Below are positions 51,275 through 59,701 of a DNA stretch of 64,000 nt, in pieces. Below the pieces are notes generated by a model, which did no database searches, was not told where the DNA came from, and worked only from the letters and a program-made list of their open reading frames with translations. A program made the position numbers and the translations under genes. The stretch comes from Lentisphaerae bacterium GWF2_49_21 (lineage in GTDB: Bacteria > Verrucomicrobiota > Lentisphaeria > Victivallales > GWF2-50-93): the NCBI GenBank assembly GCA_001804805.1, contig MHBH01000005.1, forward strand, positions 141,998 to 205,997, written 5' to 3'. The first letter of the stretch is position 1, and each line of letters begins with the position of its first letter.

Positions 51275-52552
51275 TCATTCCCGGCACTGGCCGTTTCCAT
51301 AGATTATATATTTGTAGGATGTCAGTTCGGCGAGGCCCATCGGACCACGCGCATGCAGCTTGTCGGTGCTGATCCCGATCTCGGCGCCCATGCCGAATTC
51401 ACCGCCGTCGGTGAAACGCGTGGAGGCGTTCACATAAACCGCCGCCGAATCCACTTCGCTCAGGAAACGTTTCGCCGAAATCTGGTTTTTTGTCACAATC
51501 GCATCGCTGTGCTTCGAACCGTATAGGTTGATGTGCTCTATCGCAGCATCCAGGCTAGGGACGATCATTATGGAAATTATCAGATCGAGATATTCTGTCG
51601 ACCAGTCCTCCTCTGATGCCGGTTTCGCTTCTGGAACAAGCTTGCGGAATTGGCTGTCTCCTCGCATTTCCACTTTGCGTTTCTCCAGTACGTCGGCGAT
51701 CTTCGGTGCGAACTTCGCAGCAATGTCCTTGTGGATGAGGAGTGTTTCAGCGGCGTTGCAGGTGCCCGGCCTCTGGCATTTTGCGTTCTCGACGATCTTC
51801 AGCGCCATATTGATGTCGGCTTCGGAATCCACATAGACATGGCATATTCCCTTGTAATGCTTTATCACGGGAATCGTGGAATTCTCAACGACCGCCCTTA
51901 TGAGGCTTTCGCCTCCGCGCGGAATCACAAGATCAATGTATTTGTCCATCTTGAGCATCAGATCGACAGCAATCCTGTCCGTCCACGGAATAAGCTGTAC
52001 CGCGCCCTCGGGAAGGCCTGAGGCGAGGGCGGCCCTGTTCATGCAATGTGCCAATGCAATGTTTGAATTGATCGCTTCCTTGCCGCCACGCAGGATCACG
52101 GCGTTCCCGGCCTTGAGACAAAGTCCGGCCGCATCGACTGTTACATTGGGACGTGATTCGTATACGATGGCGATCACGCCGATCGGCACTGAGACCTTAT
52201 GGATGTCGAGTTCGTTCGGACGTATCCACTCGCCCAGCCGCCTGCCGACAGGATCCTCCAGGTCAGCGACATCACGCAGGCCTTTTGCCATAGATATTAT
52301 AACCTTGTCGGTGAGAGCGAGCCTGTCGAGCATCGCGGACGAAAGCCCTGATTTCTTTCCAGCCTCCAGATCCTTTTCATTTTCCTTCTTCAGGTTTGCG
52401 CTCTCGGCTTCAAGCGCATCGGCCATTGACCGAAGACAGTCGTTCTTTTCCTCGGTCGACATTATCGCAAGCCTGTGCGCGGCGATCCTCGCCTTCTCAC
52501 CCATCTCAAGAAGTGTATTCCTTATCTCGTCTTCAGTGAAATTCCTGTTCAT
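51275..52552 (-). CDS. proA: Glutamate-5-semialdehyde dehydrogenase (gamma-glutamyl phosphate reductase)
   Basis: Second enzyme of proline synthesis, 425 residues. Motifs: VSVPIGVIAIVYESRPNVTV, LCLKAGNAVILRGGKEAI, LVIPRGGESLIRAVVENSTI, the active-site cysteine in QRPGTCNAAETLL, and the C-terminal FTDGGEFGMGAEIGISTDKL with HARGPMGLAELTSYKY. The ATG at 52552 gives a normal start; an in-frame GTG at 52600 overlaps the proB stop and may be used for coupling. It follows proB in an evident operon; proC is not here. Confidence 0.96.
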   Translation of the reverse strand: MNRNFTEDEIRNTLLEMGEKARIAAHRLAIMSTEEKNDCLRSMADALEAESANLKKENEKDLEAGKKSGLSSAMLDRLALTDKVIISMAKGLRDVADLEDPVGRRLGEWIRPNELDIHKVSVPIGVIAIVYESRPNVTVDAAGLCLKAGNAVILRGGKEAINSNIALAHCMNRAALASGLPEGAVQLIPWTDRIAVDLMLKMDKYIDLVIPRGGESLIRAVVENSTIPVIKHYKGICHVYVDSEADINMALKIVENAKCQRPGTCNAAETLLIHKDIAAKFAPKIADVLEKRKVEMRGDSQFRKLVPEAKPASEEDWSTEYLDLIISIMIVPSLDAAIEHINLYGSKHSDAIVTKNQISAKRFLSEVDSAAVYVNASTRFTDGGEFGMGAEIGISTDKLHARGPMGLAELTSYKYIIYGNGQCRE

Positions 52553-52593
52553 ATCATATACCCGTTTCCATGTTTCGTGGTAAATATCTTTTA

Positions 52594-53709
52594 TCAGCAC
52601 AGCACCATATTGTTCCTGTGCACGATCTCCTCGTCGCCGTCATATCCGAGAATGGAACTTATCTCGGCGCTCTTCCTGCCTTTTATCTTCTCAATTTCCT
52701 TGTCGCTGTAGTTCGACAGTCCCTTGGCGATGTTTGTTCCAGACTTGTCGCAGATCGTGATCGAGTCTCCGCGCTTGAAGCCGCCTTCGGTCCCAGTTAT
52801 TCCCGAAGGAAGCAGGCTCCTGCCTTTCTGTGACAACGCCTTCGCAGCTCCGTCGTCGACAATGATTTTACCTGACACCTTTGAAAAGAATGTCAGCCAG
52901 CGTTTTTTTGAATCCATCTGTTTTTCAGTGACAGGCATGAACAACGTCCCCACATCCGCGGCACTGATTATTTTTACGAGCACTTCAGGATCCTTGCCGT
53001 CGGCTATCCAGAGATATTCTCCGGCCCTGGTCACTGTCTCCGCAGCGCGGAGCTTCGATGCCATGCCGCCTACCGACAACGCGCTGTTATCGGTCCCTGT
53101 CGCCATCTTCTTGATCTCATCCGAAAGATTTGCGATCACTGAAATCCGCTTGTCGAGCTTTCCATCCTTGACCGAGTGAAGTCCATCGACCATTGTAAGC
53201 AGGACTGTCAGTTCTGATCTTGTCATCGTGGCGATCAGAGATGCAAGCATGTCATTGTCGCCGAACTTCAGTTCATCAACCGATACCGAATCATTCTCGT
53301 TTATAATAGGAAGGATATTTTCGTTCCAGAGCGAATAGATGCAGTTGAGGACGTTGAGGTGGCGTTCGCGGTCCTGGATGTCTCCGGCCGTGAGCAGAAG
53401 CTGCGCGGCATGGAATCCGAACTTCCTGCATTCCGCCTCATACAATGACATCAGCTTGCTCTGCCCGACGGCAGCAAGTGCCTGGACTTCGGAAAGCTTC
53501 TTGGGTCTTACGGTCTTGCCGAGGGTCTTCATGCCCAGGCCTACAGCTCCGGAGGAGACCAGAAGCACATTGTATTTCTTTTCACGCAGTTTCGCTATTT
53601 GCGAGACAAGGGTGGCGATCCTCGAGCTGTCAGTGAGGAGCCGTGTGCCGACCTTCACGACAATGCTCGATGCCCTCTTAACCGCCTTCTGTCTTGATGA
53701 TATGTTCAT
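52594..53709 (-). CDS. proB: Glutamate 5-kinase
   Basis: 371 residues: an amino-acid kinase domain (SSIVVKVGTRLLTD, VLLVSSGAVGLGMKTLGKT, LPIINENDSVSVDELKFGDN, MVDGLHSVKDG) and a C-terminal PUA domain (about 270-355, GKIIVDDGAAKALSQKGRSL). It phosphorylates glutamate for proline synthesis. The ATG at 53709, with GGGCGG before it, starts the family's normal N-terminus; the longer open frame upstream runs through a family E repeat and is not coding. Confidence 0.95.
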   Translation of the reverse strand: MNISSRQKAVKRASSIVVKVGTRLLTDSSRIATLVSQIAKLREKKYNVLLVSSGAVGLGMKTLGKTVRPKKLSEVQALAAVGQSKLMSLYEAECRKFGFHAAQLLLTAGDIQDRERHLNVLNCIYSLWNENILPIINENDSVSVDELKFGDNDMLASLIATMTRSELTVLLTMVDGLHSVKDGKLDKRISVIANLSDEIKKMATGTDNSALSVGGMASKLRAAETVTRAGEYLWIADGKDPEVLVKIISAADVGTLFMPVTEKQMDSKKRWLTFFSKVSGKIIVDDGAAKALSQKGRSLLPSGITGTEGGFKRGDSITICDKSGTNIAKGLSNYSDKEIEKIKGRKSAEISSILGYDGDEEIVHRNNMVLC

Positions 53710-53838
53710 TTCCGCCCTATATATATTGTATATGGTTACACAAAACATAAAGATACATGTCATTGAATATGAATTCAAAAGAAAATGACGCTTCCATCCG
53801 GGTTTGTTTATTTCCAGGGGAATGGTATGATTCCGAAA

Positions 53839-53916
53839 AGTAGGGACGGGCTTAAGCCTGTCCCATTCTTGAAAACATATATGGTACATGCTAAAGCACG
53901 TACCTACTTAAGTACC
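53839..53916 (-). repeat. Family E paired hairpins
   Basis: Hairpins GGGACGGGC-TTAA-GCCTGTCCC and GGTACATGC-TAAA-GCACGTACC, ending directly at the radical SAM start codon. The inverted copy is at 56931-57001. It fills the space between divergent proB and the radical SAM gene. Confidence 0.8.
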
Positions 53917-55038
53917 ATGGACTCAATCGAAAAATTAAAGGTTCTCTCGGAGGATTCGCAGTACGATCTCGCATGCGCCTGCGGAACCAACGACAACGAC
54001 CGCCGCCACCGCGGTACCGATGGTAAGTGGCTCTATCCGGTCGTCCTGCCGAACGGCGGATATTCCGTCCTCCTGAAGACCCTCCTTTCCAATGCCTGTT
54101 CCAACGACTGCAAATATTGTCCCTTGCGGAACGACTCGAATGTCCGGAGATGTACGCTCCATCCCGATGAGATCGCCAAGGTCTTCATGGAATATCTGCG
54201 CAGGAAGGAAGTCTTCGGGCTTTTTCTCAGTTCCGGGGTGATCGACAATCCTGATCTGACCATGCAGAAGATGAACGATACCATCCGGCTCATCCGCAGG
54301 AAATACGGATTCAGGGGATATATACATCTTAAGATAATTCCCGGTGCGTCCGATGCCGCAGTCGAAGAGGCGGTTTCTCTTGCCAGCGCCATCTCGTTGA
54401 ACATCGAGACACCCGGCGAAAAGCATTTCAAGCTCCTGTCCGACAGGAAAAATTATCTTCACGACATCATCCGTCCGATAAAGCTGATGAGCAAGCTGAC
54501 CTCCAGAGGGCAGCGTTTTTCACGTGTGAAATGCACGACCCAGTTCATTGTCGGCGCCTCCGACGAGAAGGACACGGAGATCGTCGACTACATGAACGGC
54601 CTTTACAAGAAGCTTGATTTCAACAGGATTTATTTCTCCGCGTACCAGCAGGGACTCGGCAAGCCTGACATTCCCGGAGAACAGAAGCATCTCTTCAACA
54701 GCGAGGAGGTGTTCATGCGCGAACACCGTCTGTACCAGGTCGATTTCCTCCTGCGGAAATATGGTTTCGAGAAGAATGACATCATCTACGATTCCTCCGG
54801 CAACCTGAGCCTTGACAAGGATCCGAAGGAGCTCTGGGCCGAATCGCATCCCGAATATTTCCCTGTCAAAATAAATACTGCCGACCGTGAATCGCTTCTG
54901 CGTATTCCGGGCATTGGCTTGGAACGCGTCAATAATATTCTGACGATGCGTAAGGGATCCAAGATCAAGGATTTTGCTTCCCTGAAGATTAAAGGCAAGA
55001 CTCTCGCCAAGGCAAAGAAATACGTGGAGTTTGATTGA
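53917..55038 (+). CDS. Putative DNA modification/repair radical SAM protein
   Basis: 373 residues. The radical SAM cluster motif is CSNDCKYC (C61, C65, C68), inside VLLKTLLSNACSNDCKYCP. The N-terminus MDSIEKLKVLSEDSQYDLAC and the C-terminal helix-hairpin-helix (INTADRESLLRIPGIGLERV) match the family annotated as 'putative DNA modification/repair radical SAM', usually next to a uracil-DNA-glycosylase-like partner. That partner is not adjacent here. The start at 53917 is chosen since the 44 codons ahead lie inside a family E repeat. Exact reaction unknown. Confidence 0.88.
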   Translation: MDSIEKLKVLSEDSQYDLACACGTNDNDRRHRGTDGKWLYPVVLPNGGYSVLLKTLLSNACSNDCKYCPLRNDSNVRRCTLHPDEIAKVFMEYLRRKEVFGLFLSSGVIDNPDLTMQKMNDTIRLIRRKYGFRGYIHLKIIPGASDAAVEEAVSLASAISLNIETPGEKHFKLLSDRKNYLHDIIRPIKLMSKLTSRGQRFSRVKCTTQFIVGASDEKDTEIVDYMNGLYKKLDFNRIYFSAYQQGLGKPDIPGEQKHLFNSEEVFMREHRLYQVDFLLRKYGFEKNDIIYDSSGNLSLDKDPKELWAESHPEYFPVKINTADRESLLRIPGIGLERVNNILTMRKGSKIKDFASLKIKGKTLAKAKKYVEFD

Positions 55039-55104
55039 GGCCAACCACAAAGGCACGGAGTTATAAATACCATGTGTTGAGTTCAGGTGCCTTTTTGATT
55101 TTTA

Positions 55105-55177
55105 GTTTGTAGTTAAGCCATTATTGGCTGTGATTTTTGAATCATAAGAACACGCAAGAATGCGTTAACTACAAACA
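55105..55177. repeat. Family F inverted pair
   Basis: GTTTGTAGTTAA, the hairpin GCCA-TTAT-TGGC, then TGTGATTTTTGA, faces CGTTAACTACAAAC. It lies in the 213-bp gap before the lipoprotein gene; nothing else is seen there. Confidence 0.7.
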
Positions 55178-55251
55178 AAGCATCTCCACATCTCAGGCAC
55201 AATATAGACGGCGACATTGAAGAAACCGATTCCAGATGTTATTGTAGTAAC

Positions 55252-56916
55252 ATGATCAAGAAGCTGTTCATATTATCCGCTATTATCATCGCCTGCGCAG
55301 GCTGCCAGAGTCTTTATCCTGTAGCGGTTGAAGGCCCCCCGGAATATCGCCAAGTCCCATTTGGTTTTGCCGGACCGCTTTCCAACAATGGAAGCAAGAT
55401 TTCCTTTATTGCCGATTTCAAGGGTGAAAGCAATATCTCCAATTCTTACATGAATAAGGTAATAGACAAAGAGAGATACGGATTCCTGGATTTTGAAGAA
55501 AGTGCGTACGAACCGGTTTTTAAGGAAGTATCAAAAGCAAGATCCCTGTTGCGCAGTATTGTTTTCAAGGATGTTGATCTTGAAGGTGTTACACCCGAAG
55601 AAGCTGCAAGATGGATAGATGAGAGGGTTAAGAGAGTATCTCCGGATTGTGCCTTTGAAACTGAGCTTTTTACAAAAGCCATGGAAATACTTCCCACGCT
55701 GAAAAAAGACAAGGGAGTCCTCCGGGTTACGATTAAGTGCAAGAATATTTCGGCAATGGATCTGATAGATAAGATAGGCAAGCTTACCGAGGAAGAATAT
55801 GGATTTACAAAGAACGAATCTGTTGTTAATACCGTTAGGTTTATTTTTGGTTTAGCCGATGATTGGCGGGGAGAAAACCGTTATTCTATAAATCCAAAGG
55901 CATTCAGGCAGCTCTTCGGGGATGATAATTCACCTGAAAATGTAAAGAGGAAATTTGCAGGGGCTGGCGTGGATTTGTCAGATAATGAATCTAAAGTCAT
56001 TGTCTGGTCGTGGTCATGTCTTGTTATAGCAAAGGAAGGCCTGCTGAAACAAGTTGACAAAGTGCTGGGGGTAAATTATTTCTTTAAGATGGATTTATGG
56101 TCCGATGAAATTTTTGATACGGAATATCCGTTTGACAGCATGAACATAATGGACACGGGCGAGGCAAGCAAGGAGATGCGGGAAAAGCTTGATAAGATAG
56201 AATTTGGCGAGATTGAATTCGATGACGTAAAAGTATCAGATCTTTTGGATTACATGGCGAAAATGTCTCGCAGTCTTGATCCTGAAGGCAAGGGGGTGGA
56301 GATAGAACTTAGGCTTTCCAAGGAGGATGCTGAAGGGGAAGGGAACTTCAAATCTACTTTGTCGCCCAGCATCGATTCCATTAACCTTCGAGGTGCGCTT
56401 CGATATGTATGTGAGAAAGCAAAGTTGAAATGCAAGGTGGGAAAGGACAAGATCATCGTCGCCAGCCGTTATCTACCTCTTTATCCTATTGAGACAAAAT
56501 ATTATCCGGTAGTTAAATATTTCGATGATGAGCCTGTCTCGGAGGATGATGTGAAAAACTATTTGAGCGCCACAAGGATACCTTTTTGTGATGGAACCAG
56601 TGTTGAGTATATCAAGGAAAAGAAACTGTTCAAAGCTACTTTAACGACGGATGCTTTTGAAAAGTTGCCATATGTCCTTTTCGCTGTGTGGGGGTATACT
56701 CACGCATTCATCTATGAGAAGGATAGCCAAATTAAAGAGAAAATTTCCACCTTGAAGCCAGGTGTTCCTGTAATGGTCAAAGGAGTTCCCTTCTTCATGG
56801 ATTGCAAGCTTGATGGATTGGATTTCAAGCAGCCCTGTTTTCTGATCAAGGATATCGAGGCCATCAAGAATCCTGTCCTGCCGAAACTGCGGAAGTACGA
56901 GCCAGCAAACCCGTAG
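55252..56916 (+). CDS. Lipoprotein with secretin-N-domain-like segments, unknown
   Basis: 554 residues; signal peptide with lipobox IACAGC, so a lipoprotein. Two segments resemble the short domains found before secretins and TonB receptors: about 125-190 (VTPEEAARWIDERVKRVSPD ... ISAMDLIDKIGKLT) and 318-405 (VKVSDLLDYMAKMSRSLDPE ... INLRGALRYVCEKAKLKCKV). The C-terminal part has no recognisable domain. AT-richer than neighbours. Its last bases are followed at once by a family E repeat. Function unknown, perhaps envelope assembly. Confidence 0.75.
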   Translation: MIKKLFILSAIIIACAGCQSLYPVAVEGPPEYRQVPFGFAGPLSNNGSKISFIADFKGESNISNSYMNKVIDKERYGFLDFEESAYEPVFKEVSKARSLLRSIVFKDVDLEGVTPEEAARWIDERVKRVSPDCAFETELFTKAMEILPTLKKDKGVLRVTIKCKNISAMDLIDKIGKLTEEEYGFTKNESVVNTVRFIFGLADDWRGENRYSINPKAFRQLFGDDNSPENVKRKFAGAGVDLSDNESKVIVWSWSCLVIAKEGLLKQVDKVLGVNYFFKMDLWSDEIFDTEYPFDSMNIMDTGEASKEMREKLDKIEFGEIEFDDVKVSDLLDYMAKMSRSLDPEGKGVEIELRLSKEDAEGEGNFKSTLSPSIDSINLRGALRYVCEKAKLKCKVGKDKIIVASRYLPLYPIETKYYPVVKYFDDEPVSEDDVKNYLSATRIPFCDGTSVEYIKEKKLFKATLTTDAFEKLPYVLFAVWGYTHAFIYEKDSQIKEKISTLKPGVPVMVKGVPFFMDCKLDGLDFKQPCFLIKDIEAIKNPVLPKLRKYEPANP

Positions 56917-56930
56917 TGGTGCTCTTGTGA

Positions 56931-57001
56931 GTAGGTACGTGCTTTAGCATGTACCAATCTTAATATCCAAGAATGGGACAGGCTAAAGCCCGTCCCTACT
57001 T
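56931..57001 (+). repeat. Family E paired hairpins, inverted copy
   Basis: GTAGGTACGTGC-TTTA-GCATGTACC followed by AATGGGACAGGC-TAAA-GCCCGTCCC, the reverse complement arrangement of 53839-53916. Confidence 0.8.
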
Positions 57002-57024
57002 TTTAGAACATGACAACTGCCCAT

Positions 57025-57624
57025 TCAATCCACATGATATTCCTCGATCGTCTTCGCGTTCTCGATCAGCTTTTTCAGGTTGGGGAAGTAGTAGAGCATG
57101 AGGATGGCTGAGATGCCGACGTATGGAAAGATCAGCGCCGGTCTTCTTGTTATGATCGCGAGGACCATTCCGAAGAGCGCGCAGGAATTCATGAATCCGT
57201 AGAGGAACAGTGAAAGCTTGAATGCCGATCTGGAGTAGACGTAGAAGTTCCTTTCGTCCTCGGGAAGAGTGTTGAGTTTATCCTTGTCCAAGCCCGCAGC
57301 GCCCTGGCTGATGATCATTCTCATCCATGCAGGCATCTTGCCGTCTGCGAACTTCGCAACCGCCTTCTCCGACAGGAAAAGGGCGTGGAATATGATTCCG
57401 AAAAGCAGGATTATTATTGCAAGTGCCGTGAATATGAATGTTAACATTGTGGAAGCTTCTGGATTCGGCGCATATCCCGGATTCCGGACGGCCAGATATG
57501 CAATGAGTACGTATATCCCCATGGATCCAAGCTCACCAAGCCATGCCAGCTTCATGAACAGGTCAGGCGGCCTTATGTATTCAATGAATTTTTCAGATAG
57601 CAGCGACATGTGGAAAAATAGCAT
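57025..57624 (-). CDS. Membrane protein with four helices, unknown
   Basis: 199 residues with helices about 28-46 (LGELGSMGIYVLIAYLAV), 60-82 (MLTFIFTALAIIILLFGIIF), 133-156 and 158-178. Between helices two and three is a polar loop (KMPAWMRMIISQGAAGLDKD). No family recognised. A second in-frame ATG at 57609 is possible; neither has a strong ribosome site. Confidence 0.68.
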   Translation of the reverse strand: MLFFHMSLLSEKFIEYIRPPDLFMKLAWLGELGSMGIYVLIAYLAVRNPGYAPNPEASTMLTFIFTALAIIILLFGIIFHALFLSEKAVAKFADGKMPAWMRMIISQGAAGLDKDKLNTLPEDERNFYVYSRSAFKLSLFLYGFMNSCALFGMVLAIITRRPALIFPYVGISAILMLYYFPNLKKLIENAKTIEEYHVD

Positions 57625-57709
57625 TTTTTATGAAAAAGTAAATTCGGATTTGCGGATTTTATTGTCCTTCAGGGAACGCAGACGATGGCAGCATTTGACG
57701 CATAAGCCT

Positions 57710-57810
57710 ATGTCGCCGCCCTGCGGGGACTTTGGATGTTTATATCCCCACACATCCCCCATGGCTGGCGCCATGGGCTACAATATGCCGCCCTCTGCGA
57801 GGGCTGAAAA
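57710..57810. repeat. Family D element
   Basis: ATGTCGCCGCCCTGCGGGGA, then CCCCCATGGCTGGCGCCATG and GGGCTACAAT, then GCCGCCCTCTGCGAGGGC. Related elements are at 31511 and 63931. It lies between divergent genes. Confidence 0.75.
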
Positions 57811-57944
57811 CAGAAACAGATTCCATATGCCAAAAATCTTCATTCCCGGCTTTGTGTCTTCTTGTCTTTGTGGTAAATTCCTCTCTTTGTTTTTCACGTC
57901 CGCATGAGCGGACTGTTATAAAAATTTACTGAAAGGAAATTTTT

Positions 57945-59600
57945 ATGCTTGACGCACTTAAGAAGAACCCGAAGTTCAAGGGCCGTAGAGGCCCGTTGGT
58001 GCTTATGATCCTCGACGGAGTCGGCTACGGAAAATACAAGGAAGGCGATGCCGTCCTTGCGGCAAATACGCCTGTCCTCAACAAGCTAACGACGGAATGT
58101 CCGCACACAAAGCTCAAGGCGCACGGCAAGGCAGTCGGTCTTCCGAGTGACGCCGACATGGGCAACAGCGAAGTCGGACACAACGCGATCGGCTGCGGAC
58201 GCGTCTTCGAACAGGGCGCGATGCTGGTCAACCAATCTATTTCAACAGGCAACATGTTCCGCGGCGCCGTCTGGAAGGAGCTCATCGCAAACTGCCAGAA
58301 GAACAAGTCGGCCCTTCATTTCATCGGACTTTTCTCGGACGGAAACGTCCACAGCCATCTCGACCATCTCAAGGCGATGATCGAACAGGCGAAGAAGGAA
58401 GGCGTCAGGAAGATCAGGATACATCCGTTGCTCGATGGACGTGATGTTCCCGAGACTTCTGCTCTCGACTACATCGAACCTTTCGAGGAATATCTCAAGA
58501 AGCTCAATGCCGATGGCAGCGACATCCGCATTGCGTCCGGCGGTGGCAGGATGGTGATCACTATGGACCGCTACCAGGCGAACTGGGACATGGTCCGCAA
58601 GGGCTGGGACACGCATGTCCAAGGCAAGGGAAGATATTTCAAGACTGCAAAGGAAGCGATTGAAACGATCCGCAAGGAGACCAAGTCGATCGACCAGGAT
58701 CTCCAGCCGTTCGTGATCTCTGATGATGGAAAGACTCCTGTCGGACCGGTGAAGGACGGCGACTCCGTCGTGTTCTTCAATTTCCGCGGTGATAGGGCGA
58801 TCGAGATAACAGGAGCGTTCGAGGAGGAGATTTTCGACAAGTTTGACCGTTCACCCCGTCCGAAAGTCGTCTATGCCGGGATGATGCAGTATGACGGTGA
58901 TCTCAAGGTTCCGAAAAAATTCCTTGTTGATCCTCCTGCAATCGACAAGACCATGGGCGAATATATCTGTGCTACGGGACTCAGTCAGATGGCGATAAGC
59001 GAGACGCAGAAATATGGACATGTCACTTACTTCTTCAACGGAAACCGTTCCGGATATTTCGACAAGAAGCTTGAGACATACATTGAGATTCCGTCGGACA
59101 TAGTGCCCTTTGAACAGCGTCCGTGGATGAAGTGCGCGGAGATAACCGACAAGGTATGTGAAGCTGTACTCAGTGGAAAATACAACATGATCCGTCTCAA
59201 CTATCCGAACGGCGACATGGTCGGGCATACCGGAATTTATGACGCTGTGCTTGTTGCGATGGGCGGGCTCGACATTTGTATTGCAAGAGTCATGGAGGCC
59301 GTCAAGAAGTCCGGCGGGATCCTTCTGATAAGCGCGGATCACGGGAACGCCGACGACATGTATGAGCATGACGAGAAGACCGGCAAGGTGAAGGTCGACA
59401 AGGAAGGACAGCCGCGCCGCAAGACCAGCCATTCGCTGAATCCCGTGCCATGCATCATCTACGATCCCGAGTCCAAAGGCGAATACGATACGGTTCTTAA
59501 TGAGGGCCTTGGAATAAGCTCGCTTGCGGCGACATCGATAGAACTTCTCGGATACCAGGCACCTGGAGGATACGACGGATCGGTCGTCAAATTTAAGTGA
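57945..59600 (+). CDS. gpmI: 2,3-bisphosphoglycerate-independent phosphoglycerate mutase
   Basis: Interconverts 3- and 2-phosphoglycerate in glycolysis. 551 residues of the alkaline-phosphatase fold: VLMILDGVGYGKYKEGDAV at the N-terminus, catalytic S75 in DADMGNSEVGHNAIGCGR, LFSDGNVHSHLDHL, LDGRDVPETSALDYI, GGGRMVITMDRYQANWDMV, and the second metal site NYPNGDMVGHTGIYDA with SADHGNADDMYEHD. Slightly longer than E. coli GpmI. AAAGGA stands eight bases before the ATG. Confidence 0.96.
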   Translation: MLDALKKNPKFKGRRGPLVLMILDGVGYGKYKEGDAVLAANTPVLNKLTTECPHTKLKAHGKAVGLPSDADMGNSEVGHNAIGCGRVFEQGAMLVNQSISTGNMFRGAVWKELIANCQKNKSALHFIGLFSDGNVHSHLDHLKAMIEQAKKEGVRKIRIHPLLDGRDVPETSALDYIEPFEEYLKKLNADGSDIRIASGGGRMVITMDRYQANWDMVRKGWDTHVQGKGRYFKTAKEAIETIRKETKSIDQDLQPFVISDDGKTPVGPVKDGDSVVFFNFRGDRAIEITGAFEEEIFDKFDRSPRPKVVYAGMMQYDGDLKVPKKFLVDPPAIDKTMGEYICATGLSQMAISETQKYGHVTYFFNGNRSGYFDKKLETYIEIPSDIVPFEQRPWMKCAEITDKVCEAVLSGKYNMIRLNYPNGDMVGHTGIYDAVLVAMGGLDICIARVMEAVKKSGGILLISADHGNADDMYEHDEKTGKVKVDKEGQPRRKTSHSLNPVPCIIYDPESKGEYDTVLNEGLGISSLAATSIELLGYQAPGGYDGSVVKFK

Positions 59601-59701
59601 TTAGTGCCTTGAAACATGTTGTTTATGGCTTATATTGGACAGTTTTTGTAAATATTAAATTAATTCAAAAGAAGTGAAATAAGGAAAGGGGTTTTGCATC
59701 A

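Noticed and set aside
53785..53916. N-terminal extension of the radical SAM protein
   Set aside because: The 44 extra codons fall in an intergenic family E repeat that also occurs inverted at 56931, and the family normally starts at MDSIEKL.
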